From positions 62,001 through 126,000 of the forward strand of contig JAWXUS010000001.1 in the NCBI GenBank assembly GCA_044426235.1: 64,000 nt of DNA, given 5' to 3'. The notes beneath the pieces are model-generated. The model searched no databases and was not told the origin of the DNA. It was given only the letters and a program-made list of their open reading frames with translations. The position numbers were made by a program, and so were the translations under genes. This stretch comes from JAGHEK01 sp044426235. Lineage in GTDB: Bacteria; Bacillota; Clostridia; Peptostreptococcales; Peptostreptococcaceae. Numbering within the stretch: position 1 is the stretch's first letter; every line of letters begins with the position of its first letter. Positions 43,016 to 51,093 of the stretch are shown one piece after another.

Positions 43016-43636
43016 CTAATTTTTTATAACCCCTAATTTAATTTTTTCATCACTAGTTTTATTAAATGAAAACAGAGTGTTATCATTTGCTATACTTTTA
43101 TAAATTTCAAATACTTCTTCTATTTCTAAATTTCCTTCAATAAATAAAACTTCTTTATTATTTTTTATATTAAGATGCTTTTTAAAATCTTTTATTAAAA
43201 AATCTTTGTCACTATCTTCTTTAGTTATGTATATTACTTTTTTATCAGTCATAAATACTTCTTTTAAATCACTTAAATCAATTTCTAATTCACAATTTAA
43301 AGAATTTGACATCATCTTCATAGTTTCAATTATTCTATCTTCAAATAAAAATTCATTATCTAAACTAATTTCTTTCTTATCTTCAGTTAATGTTAATCCG
43401 ATATTTAATATATTTCTTTCTTTTGCCATAAATGAAACTGCATTAACTATTTGATATGCATCAGAATCTTTCTTATCATAAACTAAAAATAATACTTCAA
43501 CATCATCAAGTAAATTCCTAACTGTATCTTTATCAATATCTTTGTCTATAAATTCAACTTCAAAATAATTTTTTATTTCGTCGTTAATTTGATTTAATTT
43601 ATCGATTCCACTTTGTCCTACACCTATAATTTTCAT
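43016..43636 (-). CDS. divergent FtsZ-like protein lacking the GTP signature
   Basis: A 206-residue soluble protein. Its order of segments follows FtsZ: MKIIGVGQSG (FtsZ IKVIGVGGGG), DDVEVLFLVY then NAVSFMAKERNILNIGLTLT (ADMVFVTAG...VIAQIAKDLGALTVGVVT), IDLSDLKEVFMTDKKVIYI (NLDFADVKTIM...), and KEVLFIEGNLEIEEVFEIYK then IANDNTLFSFN (GVLMNITGG...EVQEAADIV...NMIFG). The tubulin signature GGGTGTG is replaced by KKDSDAY, so GTP binding and polymerisation are unlikely. The relation is inferred by eye. Co-oriented with the chromate transporter genes. Confidence 0.55.
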   Translation of the reverse strand: MKIIGVGQSGIDKLNQINDEIKNYFEVEFIDKDIDKDTVRNLLDDVEVLFLVYDKKDSDAYQIVNAVSFMAKERNILNIGLTLTEDKKEISLDNEFLFEDRIIETMKMMSNSLNCELEIDLSDLKEVFMTDKKVIYITKEDSDKDFLIKDFKKHLNIKNNKEVLFIEGNLEIEEVFEIYKSIANDNTLFSFNKTSDEKIKLGVIKN

Positions 43637-43805
43637 AAATTTCCTTCTTTCTCTTTTATTTTAAAGTTATTATAACACTTTTTTAATTTAATTAGAATAA
43701 ATTACTATCGAATTTTAATTATTGACATTTTTTTAGTTATTAAAACTATTTTCCTATACAATATTTTTTCAAATTATAGTATTATTATATTTGAGAGGTG
43801 ATTAA

Positions 43806-44852
43806 GTGAAATTTTTAAAAACTAAAAAATTATTATTATTAACTTTAGTAACACTACTATTTGGTGGATGTAGTGAAGAAAATATCGAAACTAAAGTTGA
43901 ATCAAGTGTCAATTCGAATCAATATGTAAGTAGTAACCTTGATTTAAATGAAGAAATTAATGAAGATTATTACGATGATTCATTAAGTATTACTGAAGAA
44001 AATACTAATGATGATACTTCATCAAATACTACCGAGGAAAATACTCAAAAAGTAGAAAGTGAAACTTCTTCAGAAAATAATCAAAATTCAAAAGAAGAAG
44101 CTTTACCTACTAGTATTCCAGAGGATTCTATCAAGGTAACTATCGAACGTGTTGTTGATGGTGATACTGTTGAAATTATACTTCCAGATGGAGAAAAAGT
44201 TAGTACTAGACTTCTATTAATTGATACACCAGAAACAAAACACCCAACTATTCCAGTTCAACCGTATGGTCCTGAGGCATCTCAATTTGCAGAATCAGTA
44301 TTATTTAAAGGGGATACTGCATATTTTGAACTGGATGGAAATACTAAAACAGATAGATACGGAAGATATTTAGGATATCTTTGGTATGAAGATAATGGAA
44401 CATATAAAATGTATAATGAAGAAATAGTTAAAGAAGGTCTTGCAAGAGTTGGTTATATTTATAGTCAAACTAAACATTTAACTCTTTTAAATAAAGCACA
44501 AGATGTTGCAAAAGCAAATAAAGTAAATATTTGGTCTGTTGATGGATACGTTACTAATGATGGATTTGATATTGATAAAATTCAAAATACTTCAAGTAAT
44601 AATCAAACTTCTTCTAGCACCAACCAACCTTCTAACAACAATATTAATGACGAAGTGGCAATTACTACTGATGAAATAAAAGATACAACTTCTAATAATT
44701 CTTCAGAAAAAATAGTTTATGCAAATGGTGGAGCATCTTCTTCAAACATATATCACGACACTAGTGATGCTCACGGTATGAAAGATGCAATAAAAATGAC
44801 TGAACAAGAAGCTATCGATCAAGGTTATAGAGCTTGTCTTAAATGTTATTAA
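43806..44852 (+). CDS. secreted lipoprotein nuclease (thermonuclease domain with C-terminal metal-binding motif)
   Basis: A 348-residue lipoprotein. It starts from GTG at 43806 after GAGGTGA, has a lipobox LLFGGC with Cys22, then a long Ser/Asn/Glu-rich linker. The staphylococcal nuclease domain (about 103-255) has VVDGDTVEI, TRLLLIDTPE with the catalytic Arg and DRYGRYLGYLW. After a Ser/Asn-rich second linker the last 45 residues carry IYHDTSDAHGMKDAIKMT and GYRACLKCY, resembling the Ada-like His/Cys motif at the end of other extracellular nucleases. Probably anchored outside, degrading DNA for nutrition or NET escape. Confidence 0.9.
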   Translation: MKFLKTKKLLLLTLVTLLFGGCSEENIETKVESSVNSNQYVSSNLDLNEEINEDYYDDSLSITEENTNDDTSSNTTEENTQKVESETSSENNQNSKEEALPTSIPEDSIKVTIERVVDGDTVEIILPDGEKVSTRLLLIDTPETKHPTIPVQPYGPEASQFAESVLFKGDTAYFELDGNTKTDRYGRYLGYLWYEDNGTYKMYNEEIVKEGLARVGYIYSQTKHLTLLNKAQDVAKANKVNIWSVDGYVTNDGFDIDKIQNTSSNNQTSSSTNQPSNNNINDEVAITTDEIKDTTSNNSSEKIVYANGGASSSNIYHDTSDAHGMKDAIKMTEQEAIDQGYRACLKCY

Positions 44853-44950
44853 ACTTTATTATTAATTTTTTTATTATTTATGTTTAATAATTAATTTATT
44901 GGGTATATATATAATGTTTGTTAATAAAATAACCAAAAGGAGGGACAATT

Positions 44951-46282
44951 ATGAAAATAGTTGTTGTTGGATGTACACATGCAGGTACTGCTGCTGTTGT
45001 TAATATGAGAGAAACTTACCCAGATAGTGAAATTACTATCTATGAGAGAAATGATAATATATCATTCTTATCTTGTGGTATAGCATTAAACGTTGGAGGA
45101 GTTGTTCCAGATACTAAGAGCTTATTTTATAACTCTCCTGAGAACTTAACTAACCTTGGAATAAAAACTAATATGAAACACGATGTTACTAATATAGATT
45201 TTGATACTAAAACTATAACTGCTACTAACCTTTTAACTAATGAAGTTGTTACTGATACTTACGATAAATTAGTTTTAACTTTAGGTTCTTGGCCAATAGT
45301 TCCTAAATTTGAAGGTGGAGATCTTGGAAACATAGTTTTATGTAAAAACCACGACCACGCTCAAGAAATAATAAAAAGAAGTGAAAACATCAAAAATGCA
45401 GTTGTAATAGGAGCTGGATACATAGGTGTTGAGCTTGCTGAAGCATTTGAAATGCAAGGAAAAAACACTACTTTAATAGATGCTGAAGAAAGAATAATGG
45501 CAAAATATTTAGATAAAGACTTTACTGATATGGCAGAAGAAGCTTTCACTGAAAAAGGTGTTAAACTTGTTTTAGGTGAAAAAGTTCAAAAGTTTGAAGG
45601 AAATGACGGAAATGTTTCTAAAGTTGTTACTGATAACGGAGAATATGAAGCTGATTTAGTTGTTTTATGTATAGGATTTGCACCAAACACTAAGTTAATC
45701 CAAGATAAACTTGATACTCTTCCAAATGGAGCTATAATAATAGATGAGTATATGAGAACTAGTAAAGAAGATGTTTTCGCTGCTGGAGATTGTTGTGTTG
45801 TTAGATTCAACCCTGCAAATGAAAACAGATACATTCCTCTTGCTACTAATGCTGTAAGAATGGGAACTTTAGTTTCTAAAAACTTAGTTAATCCAACTCT
45901 TAAGTATATGGGAACTCAAGGAACTTCAGGTATTAAAATATACGATTTATGTATAGCATCAACTGGTATGACTGAAGAAGTAGCTAATAAAACTACAAAC
46001 TTAAACGTAACTTCAGTTACAACAAAAGATAATCATAGACCAGAATTTATGCCTGATTTTGATGAAGCTATGATAAAGCTAGTATTTGATAAAGATACTA
46101 GAAAAGTTTTAGGTGGTCAAATAGTTTCTAAGCTTGACTTAACTCAATATATGAATACATTATCAGTTGTAATTCAAAATGAAATGACTGTTGAAGAACT
46201 TGCAATGACTGACTTCTTCTTCCAACCACACTTTAATAAGCCTTGGAGTTTATTAAATACAATAGCTTTAAAAGCTTTATAA
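44951..46282 (+). CDS. nox: FAD-dependent NADH oxidase (H2O-forming)
   Basis: A 443-residue flavoprotein of the NADH oxidase/CoA-disulfide reductase group. The N-terminal FAD motif is MKIVVVGCTHAGTAA. The redox-active Cys42 in NISFLSCGIAL is the residue that gives four-electron reduction of O2 to water. A second dinucleotide motif VVIGAGYIGVELAEAF and GDCC follow. In an anaerobe it protects against oxygen and recycles NAD+. Codon choice is more C-ending and it has a full AAAGGAGGG ribosome site, so it is probably well expressed. Monocistronic. Confidence 0.93.
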   Translation: MKIVVVGCTHAGTAAVVNMRETYPDSEITIYERNDNISFLSCGIALNVGGVVPDTKSLFYNSPENLTNLGIKTNMKHDVTNIDFDTKTITATNLLTNEVVTDTYDKLVLTLGSWPIVPKFEGGDLGNIVLCKNHDHAQEIIKRSENIKNAVVIGAGYIGVELAEAFEMQGKNTTLIDAEERIMAKYLDKDFTDMAEEAFTEKGVKLVLGEKVQKFEGNDGNVSKVVTDNGEYEADLVVLCIGFAPNTKLIQDKLDTLPNGAIIIDEYMRTSKEDVFAAGDCCVVRFNPANENRYIPLATNAVRMGTLVSKNLVNPTLKYMGTQGTSGIKIYDLCIASTGMTEEVANKTTNLNVTSVTTKDNHRPEFMPDFDEAMIKLVFDKDTRKVLGGQIVSKLDLTQYMNTLSVVIQNEMTVEELAMTDFFFQPHFNKPWSLLNTIALKAL

Positions 46283-46291
46283 TTTTTTAAG

Positions 46292-46320
46292 TAGACTAAG
46301 GACTTTCTTTAGTCTATTTT
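46292..46320 (+). terminator. terminator of nox
   Basis: TAGACTAA and TTAGTCTA form an 8-bp stem around a 9-base loop, followed by T5. Confidence 0.8.
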
Positions 46321-46372
46321 TATATAAAAATTTAATGTATAATAAATCTATTATATTATTTGGAGGAATATT

Positions 46373-47083
46373 ATGAAGAAATTTTTCAAGTTAATAATAA
46401 ACATAGTACTAATTAGTATACTTCTAGTTTGTAGTTATCAAATTTATAAAAAATTAATGGACTATAAAGCTGCAGGAAATGTTTATGATGAACTAAAAGA
46501 AGTAAAGGAAAACTCTAAAAATGAAGACGATACAATAGATATAAAATACTTAGCAATGCAAAATCCTGATTATCAGTTTTGGATTGAAGTTGAAAATACC
46601 AATATAGACTATCCAGTAGTTCAAAGTAGTGACAATGAATATTATCTAGATCGCGATTTTAATAAAGATTATTCTGGTTCTGGAAGTATTTTTATGGATT
46701 ATAGAAATGACTTTTTAAATGATAGAAATACTATCTTATATGGACATAATATGAGAAATAAAACTATGTTTAATCAAATAGAAAAATTTAAAGAAGAAGA
46801 ATTTTTTATACAAAATAATAAAATTAAAATTTCAACTGAAGATAGTATAGAATATTATGAAGTTTTTTCAGTTTACGTTTCAGAATCTAATACAGACTAC
46901 CTAGATATTGAATTTGATAGTGTTTTAGAATTTAATAAATATATAAATGATATTTTAGTTAATTCTATGTTCAAATTTAGCGGTACTGTATCTGGAAATA
47001 GTGAAATTTTAACATTATCTACTTGTAGTTATGAATTTGACGATGCAAGAACTGTTATTCACGCAAGAAAAATAAATAAGTAG
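46373..47083 (+). CDS. srtB: class B sortase
   Basis: A 236-residue membrane-anchored transpeptidase. It has an N-terminal helix (5-25) and a catalytic triad of His125 in LYGHNMRN, Cys218 in TLSTCSYE and Arg226 in DARTVIHAR. The PVVQSSDNEYYL segment and the spacing fit class B sortases, which attach heme-uptake or other surface proteins. No substrate with a sorting signal is next to it. TTGGAGGAAT precedes the ATG. Followed directly by a methyltransferase gene. Confidence 0.93.
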   Translation: MKKFFKLIINIVLISILLVCSYQIYKKLMDYKAAGNVYDELKEVKENSKNEDDTIDIKYLAMQNPDYQFWIEVENTNIDYPVVQSSDNEYYLDRDFNKDYSGSGSIFMDYRNDFLNDRNTILYGHNMRNKTMFNQIEKFKEEEFFIQNNKIKISTEDSIEYYEVFSVYVSESNTDYLDIEFDSVLEFNKYINDILVNSMFKFSGTVSGNSEILTLSTCSYEFDDARTVIHARKINK

Positions 47084-47092
47084 GTGTACTTT

Positions 47093-47761
47093 ATGAATAT
47101 TGATAAAATAATTTCAGAAATAGAGTTTGAAAAAGCAATAAATCCTAAAAATATAGGCGATAAATTTTTAAACTTACAACAAAAACAAAGCTTAAAAATA
47201 GAAATACAAAATTTAATTAATGATATAAATAATAAAATAATACCAACTTCATATAGTGATGATTTGCTTTTATCATTCACTCTTAGGCATTTTGTTATAA
47301 GTAATTTTAATTATTCATTAATATCTAAAGAATTTTTAAATGAACTTTCTATTTTCTTAAAAGATAAAAAGTGCTTAGAAATTATGGGTGGTACTGGAGT
47401 TTTATCTAAGGGATTAAAAGATTTTGGAGTTGATATTACCTGTACAGACAATTATTCTTGGTCAAATTTTAATTTTAATAATCTTTGGACTAAAGTAATA
47501 AATATTGATGCTTTAGATGCAATAAAAACTTATGATTTTGATATTTTAATAATATCTTGGCCATACACAGATAATAATGCCTTTGAATGCTTAAAACTCG
47601 CTAGAGAAAAGGATAAGCCAATACTATTTATTGGGGATACTCTACACACTGCAAATAAAGATTTTTTTGAATCTATAAATATAATTAATCCTTTAGAAGA
47701 TTTAAATAAATATCTTAAATCTTGGGTTGAAACTAATGATAATATACTATTTATAAAATAA
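47093..47761 (+). CDS. putative SAM-dependent methyltransferase
   Basis: A 222-residue protein whose middle has a SAM motif I, CLEIMGGTGVLSKGLKDFGV, followed by ITCTDN (acidic loop) and the strand FDILIISWPYTDN. The N-terminal 90 residues are helical and Lys/Asn-rich. The substrate is unknown; the WPYTDN segment recalls adenine-type methylase motif IV but is not identical. The ATG at 47093 follows AGGTG; the upstream three-codon extension overlaps the sortase stop. Probably co-transcribed with srtB. Confidence 0.7.
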   Translation: MNIDKIISEIEFEKAINPKNIGDKFLNLQQKQSLKIEIQNLINDINNKIIPTSYSDDLLLSFTLRHFVISNFNYSLISKEFLNELSIFLKDKKCLEIMGGTGVLSKGLKDFGVDITCTDNYSWSNFNFNNLWTKVINIDALDAIKTYDFDILIISWPYTDNNAFECLKLAREKDKPILFIGDTLHTANKDFFESINIINPLEDLNKYLKSWVETNDNILFIK

Positions 47762-47764
47762 CCA

Positions 47765-47805
47765 AAAAAATGGCTACAATAATTTATTAGTAGCCATTTT
47801 TTTAT
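47765..47805. terminator. bidirectional terminator
   Basis: AAAATGGCTA and TAGCCATTTT form a 10-bp stem with a 14-base loop, with A and T runs outside, after the methyltransferase gene. Confidence 0.85.
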
Positions 47806-47818
47806 TTTAATCAACTTC

Positions 47819-48441
47819 TTAAACTTCATCATCCTGATATATACTATCTATTATATTTTTTACTTTATCTTTATAAATAAATTTAAATATATACCAAGCC
47901 AAAATTCCACCAAATGTATTTAATATTAAATCTTCTACATCAACCACTCTCATATATGCCAATTCTAATATATTCATTGTTAACTGAGATAATTTTATTG
48001 ATAATGATATAAAAAAGCGGTCATAGTAGATACCTTAAAACTTCTAAATTTTTCATATTTTATACATAGATATAATATAAATGGCATTAACAATAATGTA
48101 TTTCCAATTATATTTCTTACTGCCACACTAAAAATCATATAATCACTAAAATAATCTATAAAAGGTACAAGATTCATATTACATTTTCTTATAAAACTTA
48201 ATTCTTGTAAATATGTATTGGTACCTATAGATATAGAAAACATCATTATGCCAACAAGCAGAAATAAGTATAAAATAAATAAATTTGTTAAAATTTCATC
48301 TTTCAAATTAAATTTTTCACCCTTTTTTCTATTCTCCATAAGAATATAAATCCTTGCAATTATCCATACGGATAAACCTATAGTAAATAAGCATTGTAAT
48401 CCAATAAAAATATATACTACCCCCCACAAAATTAAAATCAT
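47819..48441 (-). pseudogene. VanZ-like membrane protein, frameshifted
   Basis: The frame from 48441 encodes four hydrophobic segments and VanZ-like text (NMNLVPFIDYF, IFSVAVRNIIGNTLLLMP) but stops at 47995 after MTAFLYHYQ. In the next frame the family's end continues perfectly: FISLSIKLSQLTMNILELAY and VVDVEDLILNTFGGILAWYI, to a TAA at 47819. One extra T in the T6 tract (48011-48016 on this strand) would restore a protein of about 207 residues. So the gene is either dead, switched by slippage, or misread. VanZ proteins relate to glycopeptide or lipoglycopeptide tolerance. Confidence 0.75.
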
Positions 48442-48462
48442 ATAATTTATTATAGCATAACT

Positions 48463-48498
48463 TTAAAATAAGACTTCAAATTCGAAGTCTTATTTTAA
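48463..48498 (-). terminator. terminator of the 586-aa membrane protein gene
   Basis: AAAATAAGACTTC and GAAGTCTTATTTT form a perfect 13-bp stem with a 6-base loop directly after the stop. Confidence 0.9.
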
Positions 48499-50259
48499 CT
48501 ATATTATTTCATTATTTTCATCAGTTAACTCTTCTTCAGAAAAATCTTCAATACTCTCTTCTTCAAATATTTCTTCAACAACTTCTTCAGTAACTACATC
48601 TTCTTCAACTTCAGTAGTTTCTCCCTGTGGAACCTCTTCTATGATTTCACTTAATAATATATTTTCAAATGAAACTATTTCACAAACTCCATTTCTTTCT
48701 TCTTGATAATCAATACTCACTTTATCTCCGCTAACAGTTAAAGCCATTTGGTTAGAAACTCTAGCATTTGCAGTAAATATTTTAGTTCCTTCATTTTCAA
48801 GTGTCATATAATAGAAAGTATCTCCACCTATAACGTCTGAACTAATTCTTAAAACTGTATCCTCAGTTGAAATACTATCATCATATTCATTAAGGTCTAT
48901 ATCATTTCCATTTGATGAAAGTGCATCTTTATAACTTCTAAGTGCCTCTTCTTTAGTATCTCCAATTCCTAAAACACTAAAATCTTCAACGCTAACGAAT
49001 GCTACCATTTTAACAAGTCCTGCTTTATCTTTTAAAGATGATACGTAAGTTGGCTTTCCTAATATATTATAAGTTACTGGGAAAGTTGCATCATATCCTT
49101 TTTCTTGAACCTTACCTTCAGCTGATTTCATAGCTGCAGTTTCAGTTGCACCCGGTTGTTTATATAACTTAGCCTCTTTAGTCCTAGTATCAACTAATAT
49201 AAATCCAATAGTTGATTCATCTGCACCTGCTGAAGTTATTCCAGTATACCAATAACTACGTCCATCATTTCCATAAACTAAAGATGTTCCCTGTGTTGGA
49301 ACTAAAACTCCAGTTTCAGATATAACTGCATTTAAAAATCCATTAACATAAATTCCCCAGTCTCTTATTTGTTCAACAACAAAATTTTCTGGTTGAATTC
49401 TATCAATCCAAGAAGGTGCATCTGAAATACTATAAGTGTTTACTTCTCCAGTTTGGCTATTTACTGTACAAACTCCAACTGCATCTGATCCACCATATCC
49501 AATAGTATTTTCATAAAGAGTCGTCACCCAAAACGGATTTCCAAGGTCATCAATTTCAAAAGTAAAATCTGTCATACCTTTATTAACTACGCCATTTAAA
49601 TACATATGTCTTTTTAAATCTTGCATAAAATATGCCTCAGGTTGATAAACTATTTTTACAGGCTCTCCATCTAACTCTTGAATAAGTCTAACATCTTGCG
49701 GATTACTTGCAGATACCATTACATATCCATTAGTTCCATCTGGCGATGTAAACCATTTTATAACGTCTCTATGTACAAGAGGTGCTACCCAATAAAGTTC
49801 TCCATTAACATTTTGAATATGGAATTTATCAAGTTTTGCAACACTTCCAAGTGCCGGATCCTCGCCTAATTTTTTATCCCCAAGTCGCATTGCCATATCT
49901 TCATCAACAAGTCTAATATCTTCAACACTAACAGGACTTATATCAGTTGAAAAATCACTTTCTTCCACATTTCCAATTAATGCTCTATAATCTTTTGCGT
50001 GAAAAATTGGGTGTTGTAAGAAAAATGGAACAACACTACTATAAACTATCAAACAACCAGAAATAAAGAAACTTCTCTTTGATAATTTAGAAGTTTTATC
50101 TCCATCATCATACATCATATCAATAACTCCAACTGCTAGTAAAAATACTATTAATAAAGAAATTGTTGATAAAAAATTAAAACTAATTACAGGTAGGTTT
50201 ATGAATGAATAGACTAAAACTACTATTAACGCTACACCAAAAACTTTTATTTTTTTCAT
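48499..50259 (-). CDS. large membrane protein of unknown function with acidic tail
   Basis: A 586-residue protein. Three hydrophobic segments fill the first 85 residues (MKKIKVFGVALIVVLVYSF; FLSTISLLIVFLLAVG; FFISGCLIVYSSVVPFFL), followed by a roughly 450-residue domain with many Gly/Thr/Val strands (VNGELYWVAPLVHRDVIKWF, DLGNPFWVTTLYENTIGYGG). The C-terminal 50 residues are mostly Glu/Val. It looks like an envelope protein with repeated beta-type units. The ATG at 50259 follows GAGGAGAG. I recognise no named family with confidence. Confidence 0.75.
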   Translation of the reverse strand: MKKIKVFGVALIVVLVYSFINLPVISFNFLSTISLLIVFLLAVGVIDMMYDDGDKTSKLSKRSFFISGCLIVYSSVVPFFLQHPIFHAKDYRALIGNVEESDFSTDISPVSVEDIRLVDEDMAMRLGDKKLGEDPALGSVAKLDKFHIQNVNGELYWVAPLVHRDVIKWFTSPDGTNGYVMVSASNPQDVRLIQELDGEPVKIVYQPEAYFMQDLKRHMYLNGVVNKGMTDFTFEIDDLGNPFWVTTLYENTIGYGGSDAVGVCTVNSQTGEVNTYSISDAPSWIDRIQPENFVVEQIRDWGIYVNGFLNAVISETGVLVPTQGTSLVYGNDGRSYWYTGITSAGADESTIGFILVDTRTKEAKLYKQPGATETAAMKSAEGKVQEKGYDATFPVTYNILGKPTYVSSLKDKAGLVKMVAFVSVEDFSVLGIGDTKEEALRSYKDALSSNGNDIDLNEYDDSISTEDTVLRISSDVIGGDTFYYMTLENEGTKIFTANARVSNQMALTVSGDKVSIDYQEERNGVCEIVSFENILLSEIIEEVPQGETTEVEEDVVTEEVVEEIFEEESIEDFSEEELTDENNEII

Positions 50260-50318
50260 TTGCTCTCCTCTCAAAATAAATATATTATTAATTATACACA
50301 ATTTATATATAAAAATAA

Positions 50319-50345
50319 ACACTCCAGCAAAAGAAGTGTTTAATG
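50319..50345 (-). terminator. probable terminator of the papain-like amidase gene
   Basis: AAACACT and AGTGTTT pair around an 11-base loop, with a T-rich tail on the minus strand; overlaps the stop codon at 50340. Confidence 0.55.
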
Positions 50346-50906
50346 TGTTGTCAATATATTTTGGAAATAAATATTATCTCTTTCGTGATACTTAGATAAA
50401 AGTCCTTCATACTCAAGTGTAAATTCTTCTACCTCGAAAAAGTTATTTGGAATAACTTCATGTGGTTCTTCTTTAAATACATTTATATCACTTTTTTTAA
50501 GCATATCCGCAACAAAATGAGAACATACATATCTATAATCTCTTTGTTTTGCTTTATTAAGAGGAACTCTAATTAATGCTTGTATGTCATATGAATATCT
50601 ATCTCTATTACTACTTAATATATTTATATTCTTTTGTAGATTTTCGTATTGAGTATTAGTTACTTTAAGACTATAGACCCTACACCTAGTGTTTGGTCTT
50701 AGTGCATATAATCCTTCGTTAATGTTTTCTTCAACAAATCCTGCAAATATAGGTGTCTTTGGATTTAATCTTCCAAATGCATACATAGGTTTTAAGTCTT
50801 TATTTAGTGATATTGAAACGTGGGCATATGGAGTTTTAGTTACATTCTTTATCAAATATGATAAAACTGTTCCAGTATATGTCATAACTATATATATATT
50901 CTTCAT
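50340..50906 (-). CDS. permuted papain-like amidase (YiiX/NlpC-P60-like fold)
   Basis: A 188-residue protein starting MKNIYIVMTYTGTVLSYLIK and TPYAHVSISL, whose His in AHVSISL and Cys in YRYVCSHFVADML fit the permuted NlpC/P60 layout (His first, Cys later). Other members are amidases for peptidoglycan or lipid substrates; here neither is proven and no signal peptide is visible. The ATG at 50906 follows GGGGG at six bases. Downstream neighbour of a large envelope protein gene. Confidence 0.75.
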   Translation of the reverse strand: MKNIYIVMTYTGTVLSYLIKNVTKTPYAHVSISLNKDLKPMYAFGRLNPKTPIFAGFVEENINEGLYALRPNTRCRVYSLKVTNTQYENLQKNINILSSNRDRYSYDIQALIRVPLNKAKQRDYRYVCSHFVADMLKKSDINVFKEEPHEVIPNNFFEVEEFTLEYEGLLSKYHERDNIYFQNILTTH

Positions 50907-51093
50907 ATCATACCCCCTTATAAATAAATTCAAGAATATTATTCTATCATATTTTTAGTTTTTGTTCAATATTTTTATATTTTATTGGACATAATCTAAT
51001 ATATTTATAATTACTTTTAATTTATATCTTTATTTTTTATTTATATTGGTTTAAAATTAATGATATGAATTAATTTAAATTTGAGGTGAAAAA

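Noticed and set aside
43722..43727. TTGACA upstream of the nuclease gene as a promoter
   Set aside because: No acceptable -10 lies 16-18 bases downstream, so it was not listed.
50960..51090. T-box or other riboswitch before glnS
   Set aside because: No T-box sequence, specifier loop or terminator-antiterminator pair can be found in these 130 bases.
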